A DNA stretch of 64,000 bases. Origin: Gamarada debralockiae (taxonomy: Eukaryota > Ascomycota > Leotiomycetes > Helotiales > Hyphodiscaceae). Both the position numbers and the translations under genes were made by a program. This document shows positions 49,290-61,242 of this stretch, piece by piece (position 1 is the stretch's first letter; each line of letters starts with the position of its first letter). The stretch spans positions 1 through 64,000 of the forward strand of contig NXFV01000353.1 of assembly GCA_002803225.1 (NCBI GenBank). Reading direction: 5' to 3'. Under the pieces are notes generated by a model. The model was given only the letters and a program-made list of their open reading frames with translations. It did no database searches and was not told the origin of the DNA.

Positions 49290-50693
49290 ATAATATTATC
49301 CCGTACCGAGACTCCCTCTCTTCTCTGGCGAAACAAGCTCTGAATTAGATCCGCTATCAACAGATCTCAAACGATCTAATTTCAAACCGCAGAGGAAAAG
49401 CAGACTGATTGCACCGCCAAGGAACATGAATCCAGCAAATATTTGGACACTTTTGTTTGAAGTGTTGGAATGGCCTTGGAGACTGAGCGCGATGAGCTCG
49501 GCGACTGTAGATTTCTAGTCAGCAAATTTCACATCCAAGGCCTTTGAGAGGAACTCACATAAACATGAAACAAACTATTGAAGTCCAGATAATCGAGAGC
49601 TCAGAAGGAAGCTCCTTTAAGCCAACAATATTGCTCGTCAACAGCGGAATAGTCGCCTGGAATGTTCCGCACACGCTTCCTCCCAAAATAGCCGCCAAAA
49701 TGAGAATACCATAAGCGTCTGCAAACATCCAAACCAGGAAGCATACCAACGAGCCAAAGAACGTTGCTCCAGCTGCATATTGATACCTCCAACACTACCA
49801 CTATAAAATCCAACAATTGGTCTCCCAACAGCCATACCAAGATTCACCATTGCACCAACAATCGCAGCCTGGTACTGCGAAATTCCAATAGTGGTAGCGA
49901 AGTTGGGGAGAGAGAACAACAGAATTGTATAGTCAAGCGTATTGAAAAATCCCCAAACCAGTAGTAGTACAAACTCGCGATTTTTGAAGAGCGTGACATC
50001 AAAGGCTCGTTGGTTTGGTTTAGTGCTTGTTTCGATCCTTCATCAGAAGTGCGCAGATAACGTTGACCGAGAAAGCTATAATAGCGAAACCGAGTGTTTC
50101 GATATGGTACCAGTTGCAGGACACCATATCAATCCTCCTACTCCGCTACCTGCGGATGCGAGGCTGTTTGCGAAAGCTCTCCGCTTTGTGAATCATTGCG
50201 GGATGACTCCGGAGGCACCAATATACTGAAAGCCACAACCCCATCCAAACAGCGCTCCTTGTACAAGGTACAGATGCCAAACTCTAGTAGCGAAGCTCGC
50301 TGTGATAAGAGCACCTACTTCAAGAACGGCTCTAGTAAGAGTGGGCTTCAAGCTAATTTTCGACTGAACTTGGTAACGATCGGGCAATGAAGGTGATTTG
50401 GGAGATCGATAATCATCAACGAAGGCATAATCCAAATCTTTGGCTTCAAGGAAACGATTTGAGTCGATATAATACGCAAGATAGACTCCAAAGGCCTATT
50501 CCCCAGTTAGCAACGATATCCAATCTAGAAGGACGGACTTGGAAGATACCGCACCCCAAGTACGTGCCGTGAGAAGCAGCATATACACCACATCCACCCA
50601 GCCGTATCCACCATCAACAGGTCCATCTACTGAGTCCTTGCTTTCAACGACTGAATTGTCGACTGCAGGCGGTTCTTGAGTCTCTTCCGCCAT
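49290..50693 (-). pseudogene. Monocarboxylate-type MFS transporter pseudogene
   Basis: Begins MAEETQEPPAVDNS and DGGYGWVDVVYMLLLTA, the hallmark start of fungal MCT-family transporters, then AFGVYLAYYIDSNRF, TASFATRVWHLYLVQGALFG, FTKRRAFANSLASAGSGVGG, FDVTLFKNREFVLLLVWGFF, SLPNFATTIGISQYQAAIVG, GRPIVGFYSGSVGGINM and LGGSVCGTFQATIPLLTS. An in-frame TGA replaces the Trp of the conserved VPQW site near 50210. The frame shifts after DYAFV and back at SLKPT, again around ALNQTNEP/FDVTLFK near 50015, and after GGINM near 49790. The N-terminal intron borders survive. With several stops and shifts it cannot make a 12-helix transporter. Natural substrates of the family are monocarboxylates or related small acids. 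Confidence 0.87.
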
Positions 50694-51637
50694 CGTCAAA
50701 AAGTTCGGAAATTGTGCTGAGAAACACTTTTGAGGAATTCTTCTGCACTGGTAAAATTGTTTTTATCTTCTTTGATTTTAAATCAACTCTGTTCTTGCAT
50801 TGCATCGTATACTGATATAAGACAATTCCAGTCTTCGAGTCATCGGGGCACTCCTCACCGAAGAAACCCCATTTTGCTCATCTGCAAGAGAAAACCAATT
50901 TCCCAAAGGTTGCACTGCCAAGAAAATCCAGCATCTAGACCAAACGCATATTATGATTTCGTTCACCTCCTTTCTTTAAACAGTTCCTCGGAATCCACAT
51001 TCAAAGATCGGCATCGAAATGCGGCTCACATAACCTTGCTCTCCTGTACCCGAAGTAGCATCCCGGTCTCGGAATCGCTGACAGATACTCAAAACGACTC
51101 GATTCCTCAACCCCTGCTCTGCCAGGTCTCGATGCCGATTTTGACAAATGCAGCCAGGACATAACATAATGAACGCACGCCGAAGCGAATTCCCGGATTT
51201 GGGTAGACTGACTGACAGGGAAAAGGACCGCCTCTTCGCGTCTCCAGACGGCTGAAAATTTCCTGATATTGCTCATCCGTGATAATGTTGATTTGGTGCT
51301 CCGAGGAGATATTGAGTTTGAATAGGCATCTAAGACGATGTTGGCGGCGTTTGTATGATTTGTAGTTCAAATCCCGATGAGAAATTATGCTGTCTGCTGA
51401 TTGATGAACATTGCATGATGACATTCATGTTTGTTGCGATGTCTTCCTGACTCCTCCATTGGCTATCCCCCGGGGACCGGCTCAAGTGATAGTTATAGAT
51501 ACCTCATTGCTCCCTCTGTCGAGACGGATTGTTTTCTGTTAATAAAATCTCAAGTGAATCCAACTGAACACACTTTCTTCTCATTTCATACCCCAATTTC
51601 TCAACTGCTCAAAACCTTTCAACTTACCAAAGCAACG
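50694..51637. other. Intergenic, catalase upstream region
   Basis: No gene supported. Overlapping ORFs at 50730-51430 look like shadows and share no known domain. Confidence 0.5.
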
Positions 51638-53238
51638 ATGGCTGCTGTATATACAACATCTAATGGCTGCCCGGTCTTCAACCCAGAGGCATCAGATCGC
51701 GTGGGGGCCAACGGACCTCTTCTGCTACAAGACTTTCACCTCATCGATCTCCTAGCACACTTCGACCGCGAGCGTATCCCCGAGCGTGTCGTCCATGCGA
51801 AGGGAGCCGGTGCTTATGGCGAGTTTGAAGTAACTCACGACATAACCGACATCGTGTGTCCCTCCTTTTCCCCTCTCTCCTACAACCTACTAACCACCCG
51901 ACAGTGTTCAGCAGACATGTTCTCCCATATCGGCAAGAAAACCCCCCTCGTCACACGCTTCTCCACCGTAGGCGGCGAGAAAGGTTCCGCAGACAGCGCG
52001 CGGGATCCGCGGGGCTTTTCGGTAAAATTCTACACCGAAGAAGGGAACTGGGATTGGGTATTCAACAACACGCCAGTATTCTTCATCAGGGATCCAGCTC
52101 TGTTCCCTTTGTTCATCCATACGCAGAAGCGGGTGCCGCAGACGAATTTGAAGGATGCTACTATGTTTTGGGATTATTTGAGTACACACCAGGAGTCGAT
52201 ACATCAGCTGATGCATCTATTCAGCGATCGCGGAACTCCGAGATCTTATAGATATATGAACGGGTATTCAGGCCACACATTTAAGTTCACCACCGAAGAT
52301 GGAAGATTCAACTACGTCCAGATCCACGTCAAAACTGACCAAGGCTCTGTCAACCTAACAAACGACGAAGCAGCCAAGCTCTCAATGACGGACCCCGATC
52401 ATGCCACAAGAGATCTATTCAATGCGATTAAAAGGGGCGAATATCCATCTTGGACGGTGTATATCCAGGTTTTGTCTCCTGAACAGGCAGAGAAGTTTAG
52501 ATGGAATGTGTTTGATTTGACGAAAGTGTGGCCACAGGGCGAGGTGCCGCTTCGTCCTGTTGGAAAAATCACGCTCAACAGAAACGTGAGCTGATCTTCT
52601 CTTTCCCTTTCCTTGCCCAAGACTTCTTGTATCAAATGAACATAGAATGTGCTGATGACGAGAATGAATAGCCGGCAAACTACTTCGCCGAAATAGAACA
52701 ATCCGCCTTCTCCCCCGCGCACCTCGTCCCCGGCGTCGAAGCCAGCGCCGATCCCGTGCTACAAGCGCGCCTCTTCTCTTACGCTGACTCCCAACGTCAT
52801 CGCTTGGGGACAAATTACCAACAAATCCCCGTCAACACGCCTTTACACGCTAATAATCCCTATCAACGAGACGGATATATGGCTGTTGCGGGCAACTCGG
52901 GTTCGATGCCAAACTATCCTTCAACCTTCCAACCCTTGCCCAAACCCAGAAAATATGAACCTACGCATGAGCATTGGGCTGGTCAAGCGATTAATTTTAA
53001 GTTTGAGGTTAGGGATGAGGATTATGTGCAAGCGAAGGGACTTTGGGAGGTTTTGGGAAGGACCGAGGGACAGCAAGACCATCTGGTTTATAATGTGAGT
53101 GTGCATTTGAAGGACGCGGATGTGGTCGTCAGACAGAGAACATATGGGATGTTCTCGAGGGTTGATAAGGTTTTGGGGGGGCGTATTGAGGCTGCTACTG
53201 AGCAGGCTGTTAAGGAGGGTGAGGTCAATGGAGTTTAA
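51638..53238 (+). CDS. Catalase (small-subunit, clade with CatA/CTA1-like enzymes)
   Basis: Heme enzyme that breaks down hydrogen peroxide. Exons 51638-51853, 51905-52585 and 52672-53238 give 487 residues. The catalytic His is about 53 in [25 protein letters not shown] holds the distal Asn region. The heme-ligand signature [14 protein letters not shown] puts Tyr at about 336. The enzyme ends GEVNGV, with no PTS1 tripeptide or signal peptide, suggesting a cytosolic location. Intron 1 is 51 nt, has no stop and keeps frame, so retention would insert 17 residues before [10 protein letters not shown]; splicing restores the conserved sequence and is therefore preferred. The ATG chosen is the one just before [19 protein letters not shown], the normal family start. 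Confidence 0.94.
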
Positions 53239-53854
53239 GTTGCTCAGAGTAGAATGGGTAGATGGCTGGGAGTGGAGACCACTTGACTTCAAGTTTCATG
53301 TACTGCAAAGCATCATTTGTAATGGCTGTAATATCTAGAAATAAACGTTGTTTAATGCGTGTTCGAACTACAAACTCGGTAAATGATGATAAGAATGGTC
53401 ACAGATGGTCGTTGGTATAGGAGTATCTCGAGGTCATCGAGGAAACGGGACAAAATCAAAGGTCCAAAGGTCTTCTTTCATTTATTACCGTCACCCTTCA
53501 TCTAATTCGTTGCTCGAATCATGATGCTTGAAGACCTCGATATCGGCTATGCCCAAAGCACAGCACAGCCGTGCAAGTATGACCCATGAACCAATCCCTA
53601 TGTACAAACACCATTCGCTATGAGTGATAACCAGGTGTGGACCACTTTCCCAAACGCCTCCCTATGCAGATGCTTCAATTCACTACTTCCTATCGTATCA
53701 TCAATCGTGGAATGACGTCCAAAATGACGTTCTGGTAATATGCGCGAAGGAGAAGTGGCCGTTGGACTCTGTGGCGGGGAGTCGGATAATAATATATATA
53801 ATGTGGATTGCGCTGCTTCGATCGAGATGAGTAGTTTCAGACAATGAGACTCGC
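53239..53854. other. Intergenic between convergent catalase and APC3
   Basis: Two 3' flanks facing each other. No gene seen. Confidence 0.55.
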
Positions 53855-56424
53855 TCAAGCCATCATACTCTCATCATCCTCGTCTTCGTCCTCTAAGCTT
53901 TCGATCGCTTCTTTGATTTGTTGACTGGCCTGAAGTTATTTGTTAGCCTGACTGTGAAACGAATTGAGTTGGATGTGTGTACCTTTGGATCTAAGTTCAA
54001 AGCAATCGTGAAATGTCGAACAGCCAATCCCTTTTCCTTCGTACTCTTGTACAGCCTGCCAAGCAAGAAATGTACCATGGCCTCATCAGGTGCCAAGTCC
54101 TTCAAAATCATCAACTCCTTCAACGCAGAATCTGTATCTCCTAGCGACATGAGAGCTCGAGCTTTCTTGAATCTGGTCAATGCGGACCTAGGTGCTAATT
54201 CTGTCGCTTGGGTGAAGTATGACAGAGCATTTCGTGGTTGCTTTTGCTTCTCAAGCACGGTTCCAATACAACAGATCAATACTGCGTTTGTCGGGTTGAT
54301 TCTCGATGCAGACGTGAAATGGTGGAAAGCTTTCTCGTAGTTTCCAAGCTTCTCCCATACTCGACCAACTCCGTACCACGCATTGTAGTGTCGTTTATCA
54401 GCGGCCATACCTTGTCGATATGCTTGGAGGGCCTTGTCGTACTCCTCATTCGCAACATGCTCGTGGCCTTGGAGCGTGAATGCGTAGGCGAATTTAGGAT
54501 CAAGCTGCGTCGCACGCTTGAAGGCACGGAGAGCCTGCTCGTGATCCCGGGCAAGCGACCATGAGTTACCAAGTGCACACCATGCTTGTGGGGATAGCCA
54601 GGAAGAGTCAACCAGCTCGTGAGCAAGGAAAGCAAGGTCGCTCTCTCGTTTCAGATGCCAAAGGATTGTTGAATAGATCTCCATATCCTCGAATCTCGTT
54701 GGAGCGACCTGACGAATTCGCTTGTAGTAAATCTCAGCATCGGCGTAAGCTGCTTGCTCATAATGAGCTCGTCCCATCTGAGCCATCACCCAAGGAGTAT
54801 CTTGCTGTGCTCGAGGTAGAGTACTGTAGACTTGCAATGCTTCCAGACATCTAAATTGTGAGAGTGCAAAGTATCCACTGCCAAATTTCTTGAACAAATC
54901 AAGTAGGAATCGCAAAGCTTCTTCTTGCTTGGTGCTCTCACTTTCGAACGACCTCTGGAATGAAGAGGCTGTGGAATTGGTCCAAGGCTTAATCGGCTCC
55001 TTGTGATCTAGATCCATGGAATCTTCGACTGGCTTTCTGTTACCACTGACTTGCCTACCAACAGTCGAAGTACTCGTGCTTGGCCTCATTATTCTCGATA
55101 TCGGGGGTCTTGCCTTCTTCAGTTCTCGTCCGGGATTCGCACCAACTGTTGGGGCTGCATTATTCGGTGGAATAGACGTGCTCGATGTTTTGCTGCTTGT
55201 AGGTCTGAACTGGTTTATCAACCTCACACTTCTTCTTTGCGGCGCTCCTGGATCTTCCGACGTTTGCCTAGGTTGCACGACCTGCCCTGACACGGTCCTC
55301 TTCCGCTCCCCGACTCCAGCCGCCAAGCTATTGTTGCGCAGAGACTGAGCAACTGCCGACTCTTCTACTTGTTCTGGTACTTTCTGTGCTCGTTTTGTAG
55401 AGACTGCACGATTCAACTTGGGAACCTCTACACCACTGAATTCCATTCCAAGACCTTGTATTGTTCGAGATTTCCGTACCGGTGCTTGTGGTGGTTCGAT
55501 GGGATATGCAGACACAACATTGGCGTCTCTTCGACCCGGGACAACCGTAACATCGATCGAAGCACTCGGACCAGTCGGTGTCTCCATCGCCTCGGGCCCA
55601 ATACCACCACCTCCCGCCGCTGGCATACTGCTCAAGGTCGGACTGCTCTCATTGATCTTCTGAGATAGACCAAGACTCGAGAAAATTCCACCTGCAAACC
55701 CTCGTGTCGATACGTTGTTGAATGGATCCGCAGGCTCGTTCACAACAGAGGCAGGCCGCGCTGCAGGTCGATTTTGTGCATGGTCGTGCATCGTCGAGAG
55801 AGTCGTGTCTTTTGCTTGTGGTTGAAAATCCGATTGTTCGGGTGCATTCGCCCTGAGGATAGCTTCCAACTCCGGACCCATCTTGAAGATGTTTTGCACA
55901 TGCATATTCGTGCCCATATCGCAAAGACTCGTGAACGCGTCCCACATAAATGGATTCAGCTTCAGAGCCACTTCGAAGTTGCTGACGGCCTTGGTTTTGT
56001 CGTCGTATCCGTAATACAGCTTCCCTAATAAGCAGCTGATAGCAGCAGCGTCGGGGTACGGATGCCGCGACGATGGTGTATGTTTGCCAAAACTATTCTT
56101 TCCTCCCCAGAGCCCTCTGCTTTTCTCCAATGCTGTTATGCCATCTTTCCATCTCTGGAGGGCCAAGCATGCTTGCGCGAAGACATATGCACACCCAAGA
56201 TGTGTTCCTCTAAACCCTGCAGGCTTGCTATGTTCGTACGCGGAGTGGTTGTCGCCGAGTCGAAGATGACAAAGTGCGAGGAGGTATGAAGACTCGGACG
56301 TTCGATGGTCGAGAGCTGCGAGTCGCTCAGCGAAGAAGAGGGCGTTCTTGAGGAGACTGTTATCAATGTGATAATAGATGAGCTGCCGTAGCTGGCTGGT
56401 AATGCAGGTATTCGAGGGCGCCAT
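53855..56424 (-). CDS. CDC27: Anaphase-promoting complex subunit 3 (CDC27/BimA/Nuc2)
   Basis: A TPR scaffold of the APC/C ubiquitin ligase that drives mitotic exit and binds co-activators. Two exons, 56424-53983 and 53929-53855, give 838 residues. The N-terminal part (MAPSNTCITSQLRQLIYYHI, then NALFFAERLAAL) forms the dimerising TPRs, and FMWDAFTSLCDMG closes that half. A disordered Ser/Thr-rich linker spans about 240-510. Consecutive TPRs follow from about 540, for example EAWCALGNSWS-like, AYTLQGHEH-like and WYGVGRVWEKLGNYEKAFHH. The spliced C-terminus is acidic (LEDEDEDDES), as in relatives. Reading through the 53-nt last intron would instead give a basic tail ending KKRSKA. The ATG was chosen from the conserved N-terminus; the frame is also open upstream. 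Confidence 0.92.
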
Positions 56425-57194
56425 GATGGACTGCGAAGAAGCACGAAACACTGGATCAAGTATTGAGACCGCTATAAAGGTCCAGCCATGTAGCCGACGA
56501 ACTGTGTGGGTGTTGGCGGTTGTGTTTCGTACTCGAGGCCGATTCTTTGTCCCCAGTACTGCCTGAGCGGCTTCTTCTCCCAACGCGATCTGTTGGTGGT
56601 TTCGTGGTTCGATCTGCGAGCAGTCGCTATTGCTCTTCTGCGGACATTACTATTATGTAGAAGGTGAACTTGCGTCAAGGAGGGAGATATGGAACAATTG
56701 TCGCGCTGTCGTACGTGATCCCGAGTCAGATCGGACAAAGGTTGTTGAAGGGGAATTGCGAGAGGCGAGAAGAGGGAAATACACCAAATCCGTACACGAA
56801 ATAAGAATGGCCAAACCAGAATAAACGGTGGTCGGCAAAGAAAGGTCGGGATATTATTGAAAGAGGCTGGCGATGTTCCTCAATCAACAGAATGTTCCTG
56901 GCCCTTAATGGGTTAATGGGGTTGGCCTTTCGCGATGTTATGGTTCGTCTGTAAGCGGCGGGTAGGATTCATTGGTTGCAAGCCATCATTTTTGGCGGAG
57001 CAACAATCGCCCCCAGAAATTTGGTCAGCGAGAGGGAGGCCAAAGCTTGAACATTTTTCAGCCTCGTCAATTTCACCAAAGTTGCAGACACGCGATACAT
57101 TTCCTCCGCCCGAAAATCTACGTCTCAATCATCCCCATCCTCTGAGCGATTCCGAAACCAGCCATCCTTCACATTCCTCTCCAGTCCCTCCACA
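56425..57194. other. Divergent promoter region of APC3 and SND2
   Basis: 770 bp between two start codons. No gene supported. Confidence 0.55.
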
Positions 57195-57689
57195 ATGGCG
57201 CAAAAAGCAAAGAAAGACCGCGCAAAAGCCAACATCTCCACCCTCAACACCTTGCACATCGGCACCCTCTCCATAAACGCCCTCTTCATCCTCTTCAACC
57301 TTCTCTTCCGTCGGCGTTCCCTGCTCGCCTACACAATCCTCTCCCTCCCCAGTTTCGTCGCGCAATACATCCTCGAAACCTCCGGCCGACCAAAATTCGA
57401 CCCTTCAACCAAAGCCCTGAAATCCGCGGGCGAAGATCTCGCTGCGCCGGGTCTGACGGAGTATATGTTTGATATCATCTGGGTTACGTGGTTGTGCCTG
57501 GTGATGGTTATGGTGTTGGGAAATTGGGCGTGGTTGATCTGGGCTGCAATTCCGGTTTATGGGTTATGGAAGGGGTATGGATTGCTGGGGATGGCGAGAG
57601 GGATGATGGGTGGTGCGCAGCAGGAGCAGATGCCGACGGAGGAGCAGGTGGCGGCGGGGAATAGGAGGCAAAGGAGAGCGGCGTAAGTT
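57195..57689 (+). CDS. SND2: SND2 / TMEM208 ER-targeting membrane protein
   Basis: TMEM208-family proteins (yeast Snd2) act in the SRP-independent delivery of proteins to the ER membrane. The single-exon gene encodes 163 residues, the usual family length. It opens with a short basic stretch (MAQKAKKDRAKAN). Hydrophobic segments follow at LSINALFILFNLLF, LLAYTILSLPSFVAQYIL, DIIWVTWLCLVMVMVLG and WAWLIWAAIPVYGLW, with the family-typical AAPGLTEYMFDIIW between. The basic end (NRRQRRAA) is cytosolic in the family. It is divergent from APC3 and convergent with the GIG1-like gene, with under 100 bp between their stops. Confidence 0.88.
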
Positions 57690-57782
57690 GGAAAGGCGTT
57701 GTGACTTGGCAGGAATTGTATACATTGCTCGTGTTCTTGGGCGAAGTGTGTAAAATCTATGCTCTAGAACTTCTTGCTACAA

Positions 57783-58600
57783 CTACTTGCCAGTCCAAAA
57801 CTCCAGATCCTCTTTCGTGGCGTCCTTCACCAAAACATGGATATGTTCCAGCGCTCTCACACTTTGCAGTTGCACCCAGTTCTTAAACCACGTCACCCTA
57901 TCCTTATCACAACCCAGTCTTTTCACAAAGGTCCTATCCACAAATTCTCTAATGATCCTCCTACTCTCGTCCGTCACGTCACCGGTCTCTGGATGCGTAG
58001 GGATCGGAGTTTTGGACCAAACTACAATATGCGTGATGTCTGGAGTGAGACCGTAAGGCCAGTCATTGACAAGAATCTTGAAGTCGGATGGGTCATGGAA
58101 AGGAATCGTAGAGTTGTAAGTGAAAGGTGGTTGTCCCCAAGGAAGTCGGTGTTGTAGGAGGTAATTTGTCATGGATCCATATTGTGCTTTGGTCTCGTGG
58201 GTCCATGTCATGTAACGGCGGAGATCGGATGGTTTGCGCTTGAGGGTCTCGAGCTTATTTGCAGCTTCAATATAATCAGCTCAATCCAAGACCTAGAAGG
58301 AATTTAAATGGTGGTTGATTTCAACCAAATCACGTGCAGCTTGACGCAAATTGAGGATGCCTCTGGATCCAACTCGAAAGGAAAAACAACAGACGAGAAG
58401 GTGTACTTGGAAGGTGTACTTGAAAGGTGAAGGGTAACTTGCTGCTCACCTACAATCTCCCTCAATTCATCCCAGTCATGAAAATGCCAATCCTCATCGT
58501 TCTGTGACAACACCCACCTGTCCACATCCGTCAAAGGGAAAGGGGTTTCCTTCTCAAGTTCCTTCCCCTTTTGCTCCTCAGTGGTCGATTGGTCACCCAT
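57783..58600 (-). CDS. GIG1: DUF3605 protein, N-acetylglucosamine-induced protein 1-like
   Basis: Two exons, 58600-58450 and 58264-57783, give 210 residues. The N-terminal PFPLTDVDRWVLSQNDEDW, then RRYMTWTHETKAQYGSMTNY, NDWPYGLTPDITHIVVWSK and WFKNWVQLQSVRALEHIHVL are the conserved run of the DUF3605 family that includes Candida GIG1, a gene induced by N-acetylglucosamine. Biochemical function is not established. There is no signal peptide or membrane helix. The intron is GT-AG (ATTGTAG|GTGAGC). It lies head to head with the cytochrome b5 reductase gene (440 bp apart). Confidence 0.85.
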
Positions 58601-59040
58601 TTCGTTGCTTGTTATTCAAACTCGTACCTTCCCCATTTTGAGTTGTTGACACTTTACTACAACTTTTGACATCAAGATCTAATCTAATCTCCGCCATCAA
58701 GGAGGAAGAAATTACTGAATCGGGACATTTTCCGCCAGGCATAACCGATTAACGGCAACTTTTCCGCCCTTTGGAAATTCGGGCCTGGTGTGGCAGAGAC
58801 GCGCCAAAATATCCGGACCTGCTAAACCTAAAATCCCCCGGATCCTCAACACGGCAAGAAAAAGAGTTAGAAGAAGCCATTGCCCCGCCATTCCTTTTCT
58901 TCTTGTCGTGTGAGTTGTTTGTACAACCATCAGTGGTCGTAAAACGTCAAATTTACTGAGCGAGATCGGCTTCGCGAATATTAAAATTCCTGACAATCTC
59001 ACGGACGAAGCTCAACAATTTCTCCTCGAAACCGCCCACG
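58601..59040. other. Divergent promoter region of GIG1-like and CBR1 genes
   Basis: 440 bp between start codons; no ORF of interest. Confidence 0.55.
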
Positions 59041-60154
59041 ATGTCTTCCTCCTCTGCCACGCCGAATAAATATCTTTCGAAGCAATATCGAGATGGCATC
59101 TATATTCCTGCTGGTCTTCTGGTTGTTGGTTGCTTAATTGCAAAGAGGGATTGGCTTCCTTATGCCGTTGCTCTTGCGGCGGTACTATCAGGATGGAAGA
59201 TCTGGAGCATGCGTAAGTACACAGCACATTCTCGCAGATCCTTCTGCGAATCTGTTTTGAGGTTGCTCTAATAGACGTATCAGGGGAACGAAAGGTCCTC
59301 AAGCCTACCGAGTTCCAGGACTTCGAGCTCAAGGAGAAGACCATCATTTCCCACAATGTAGCAATGTAAGCAACACCATGCAAAGCTCAAATCAGCATGC
59401 TAACAGCAACAGCTACCGATTCTCTCTCCCATCCACCTCCTCGATCCTCGGACTCCCGATCGGTCAACACATCTCCATCGCAGCCACCCTCCCCCAACCA
59501 GATGGCACCAAGAAGGAAATCGTCCGATCCTACACCCCCATCTCTGGTGACCATCAACCCGGCCACTTCGACCTCCTCATCAAGTCCTACCCCACCGGCA
59601 ACATCTCGAAGCACATGGCCTCTCTCACCGTCGGACAAACAATCAAGGTCAAGGGTCCAAAGGGAGCTATGGTCTACACACCCAACATGGTCCGACATTT
59701 CGGTATGGTTGCTGGCGGAACTGGAATTACGCCCATGCTACAGATCATTCGCGCTGTGATCAGAGGACGTCCCACTGGCGATACGACCGAGATCGATTTG
59801 ATCTTCGCAAATGTCAACCCGGAGGATATTCTGTTGAAGGAGGATTTGGATCAGTTGGCAAGGGAGGATAAGGGATTCAGAATTCACTATGTCCTGAACA
59901 ACCCGCCTGAGAAGTGGGATGGTGGTATTGGATTCGTTACTCCTGAGATGATGACGGTATGTTCCCTTCTGGCGAGTGAAGAATTGTGTGCTGATTTGAA
60001 ATAGAAATGGCTTCCTAAGCCTGCAAACGATATCAAGATCCTCCTCTGCGGACCTCCACCTATGATTAGCGCTATGAAGAAGAACGCTGAGAGTTTGGGA
60101 TACACAAAGGCTAGACCTGTTAGCAAGCTAGAGGATCAAGTGTTCGCATTCTAG
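59041..60154 (+). CDS. CBR1: NADH-cytochrome b5 reductase 1
   Basis: A membrane-anchored FAD enzyme that passes electrons from NADH to cytochrome b5, supporting desaturation and sterol synthesis. Four exons (59041-59212, 59275-59365, 59413-59956, 60005-60154) give 318 residues. An N-terminal membrane anchor spans about 20-57 ([15 protein letters not shown] and [14 protein letters not shown]). The FAD-binding motif RSYTPIS follows, with [11 protein letters not shown]. The NAD-binding lobe has [14 protein letters not shown] and the CGPPPMI motif, ending LEDQVFAF, the normal C-terminus. All introns are GT-AG, and the second uses CATGCTAAC as branch region. Confidence 0.94.
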
Positions 60155-60398
60155 ATGGTCAAAGACATGAAAGACAAGGCACAATTATAGTACGAGGACC
60201 CAAGACAGTAAAAAGAGATGTATTTAATAAAGCGTTGGATGTACTTGCATGAGCGTGAGTATGGGGACGAGTATGGGGGTTATGTAGCGTAGGCTTTTGT
60301 ATTTTAGCCCCTTTTTGTGGTTTCTCATCTTTGACATGCGAGTGCATGAAGAGCTAGAAACTAAAATTTCCAATCAAAAGAATCTTCCATCACCGAAA

Positions 60399-61030
60399 AA
60401 TGCGCGAGGTTTCAAGACGATTCCCCAGTGTTCAGCACATCCTGTTTGCTCTCATCTAGCTTTGTAAGTCGGTCTCTTCATCTACTGCCGATCCTCAAAA
60501 ACACGTTTACTAATCTTCCTCCAGCCTTGCACCTCAAACCGGCAATCAACCTGACAAATTGGACGCCTCGATCTGAATTTCAAATTCAAAGTTCATTCCA
60601 CACCTCTTCACGATCTTTGTTTCAGCCATCCAATGAAAGTACTCCAACTCAAAACGGTAATTCGAAAACAAATGAGAAGCCCCGCTGACAAATTGTGTAG
60701 CCTGCATTCTGCTGACTCCCAGTCTCAGTCCTCCAGTAAAACTTCAACAACCCGAAATGGCAATTCCAGCCCCATTAGACAAGCTTCTGCTGACTCCGTA
60801 TCGGCCGAAACGTATCCAACTCGCCCGTACCATATTTGGCCAATAATTTCAACTGCCGAACTATCTCCTCGTTATGAAATTCTTGCTCGGATGTAAAGAG
60901 ACCGGGAACCTGCTTACGTCGGCGCATGTTCTGCGCGATGGGAGGAGTCCGAGAGATGAAATCAGAGCTGCAAGTGCAGAATGTATGTGGATCTATGTAG
61001 AAACCAGAGAGGTTGTTGCTTTGTTATGGT
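60399..61030 (+). pseudogene. Broken gene for mitochondrial ribosomal mL49-like protein
   Basis: A textbook intron (GTAAGT, TACTAAT branch, CTCCAG acceptor, 60465-60525) shows a gene was here. The exons carry a mitochondrial-type presequence with SFHTSSRSLFQPSNEST, a Ser-rich linker, then PYHIW...TAELSPRYEILA and, in another frame, KETGNLLTSAHVLRDGRSPR and DEIRAA. This layout resembles mL49 (Img2), whose core has a similar PYHV..T...LPVY and GGN.-.LT.-.R pattern. The frame linked to the first ATG (60399) hits TAG just before the intron, and the conserved pieces lie in different frames. I judge it a dead copy. The mL49 label is tentative. Confidence 0.4.
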
Positions 61031-61242
61031 TCTATATCCTGGATTGCGTGCGAGTTCTTGGCATTTTGAGGAAGGAGAAAAGGTATAAGACAAGCGTTTC
61101 CTTGTCAAATATCCAGATCATTCTCCCAAGTCCCAACCATCATCTCCATCCTATTTTCTCTCACTCCAAATCTTACCTCACACCTCAATTCATTAATCCC
61201 AATCTTCTATTTTCCACGTCAACACTTCACAGCTCAGCAACG

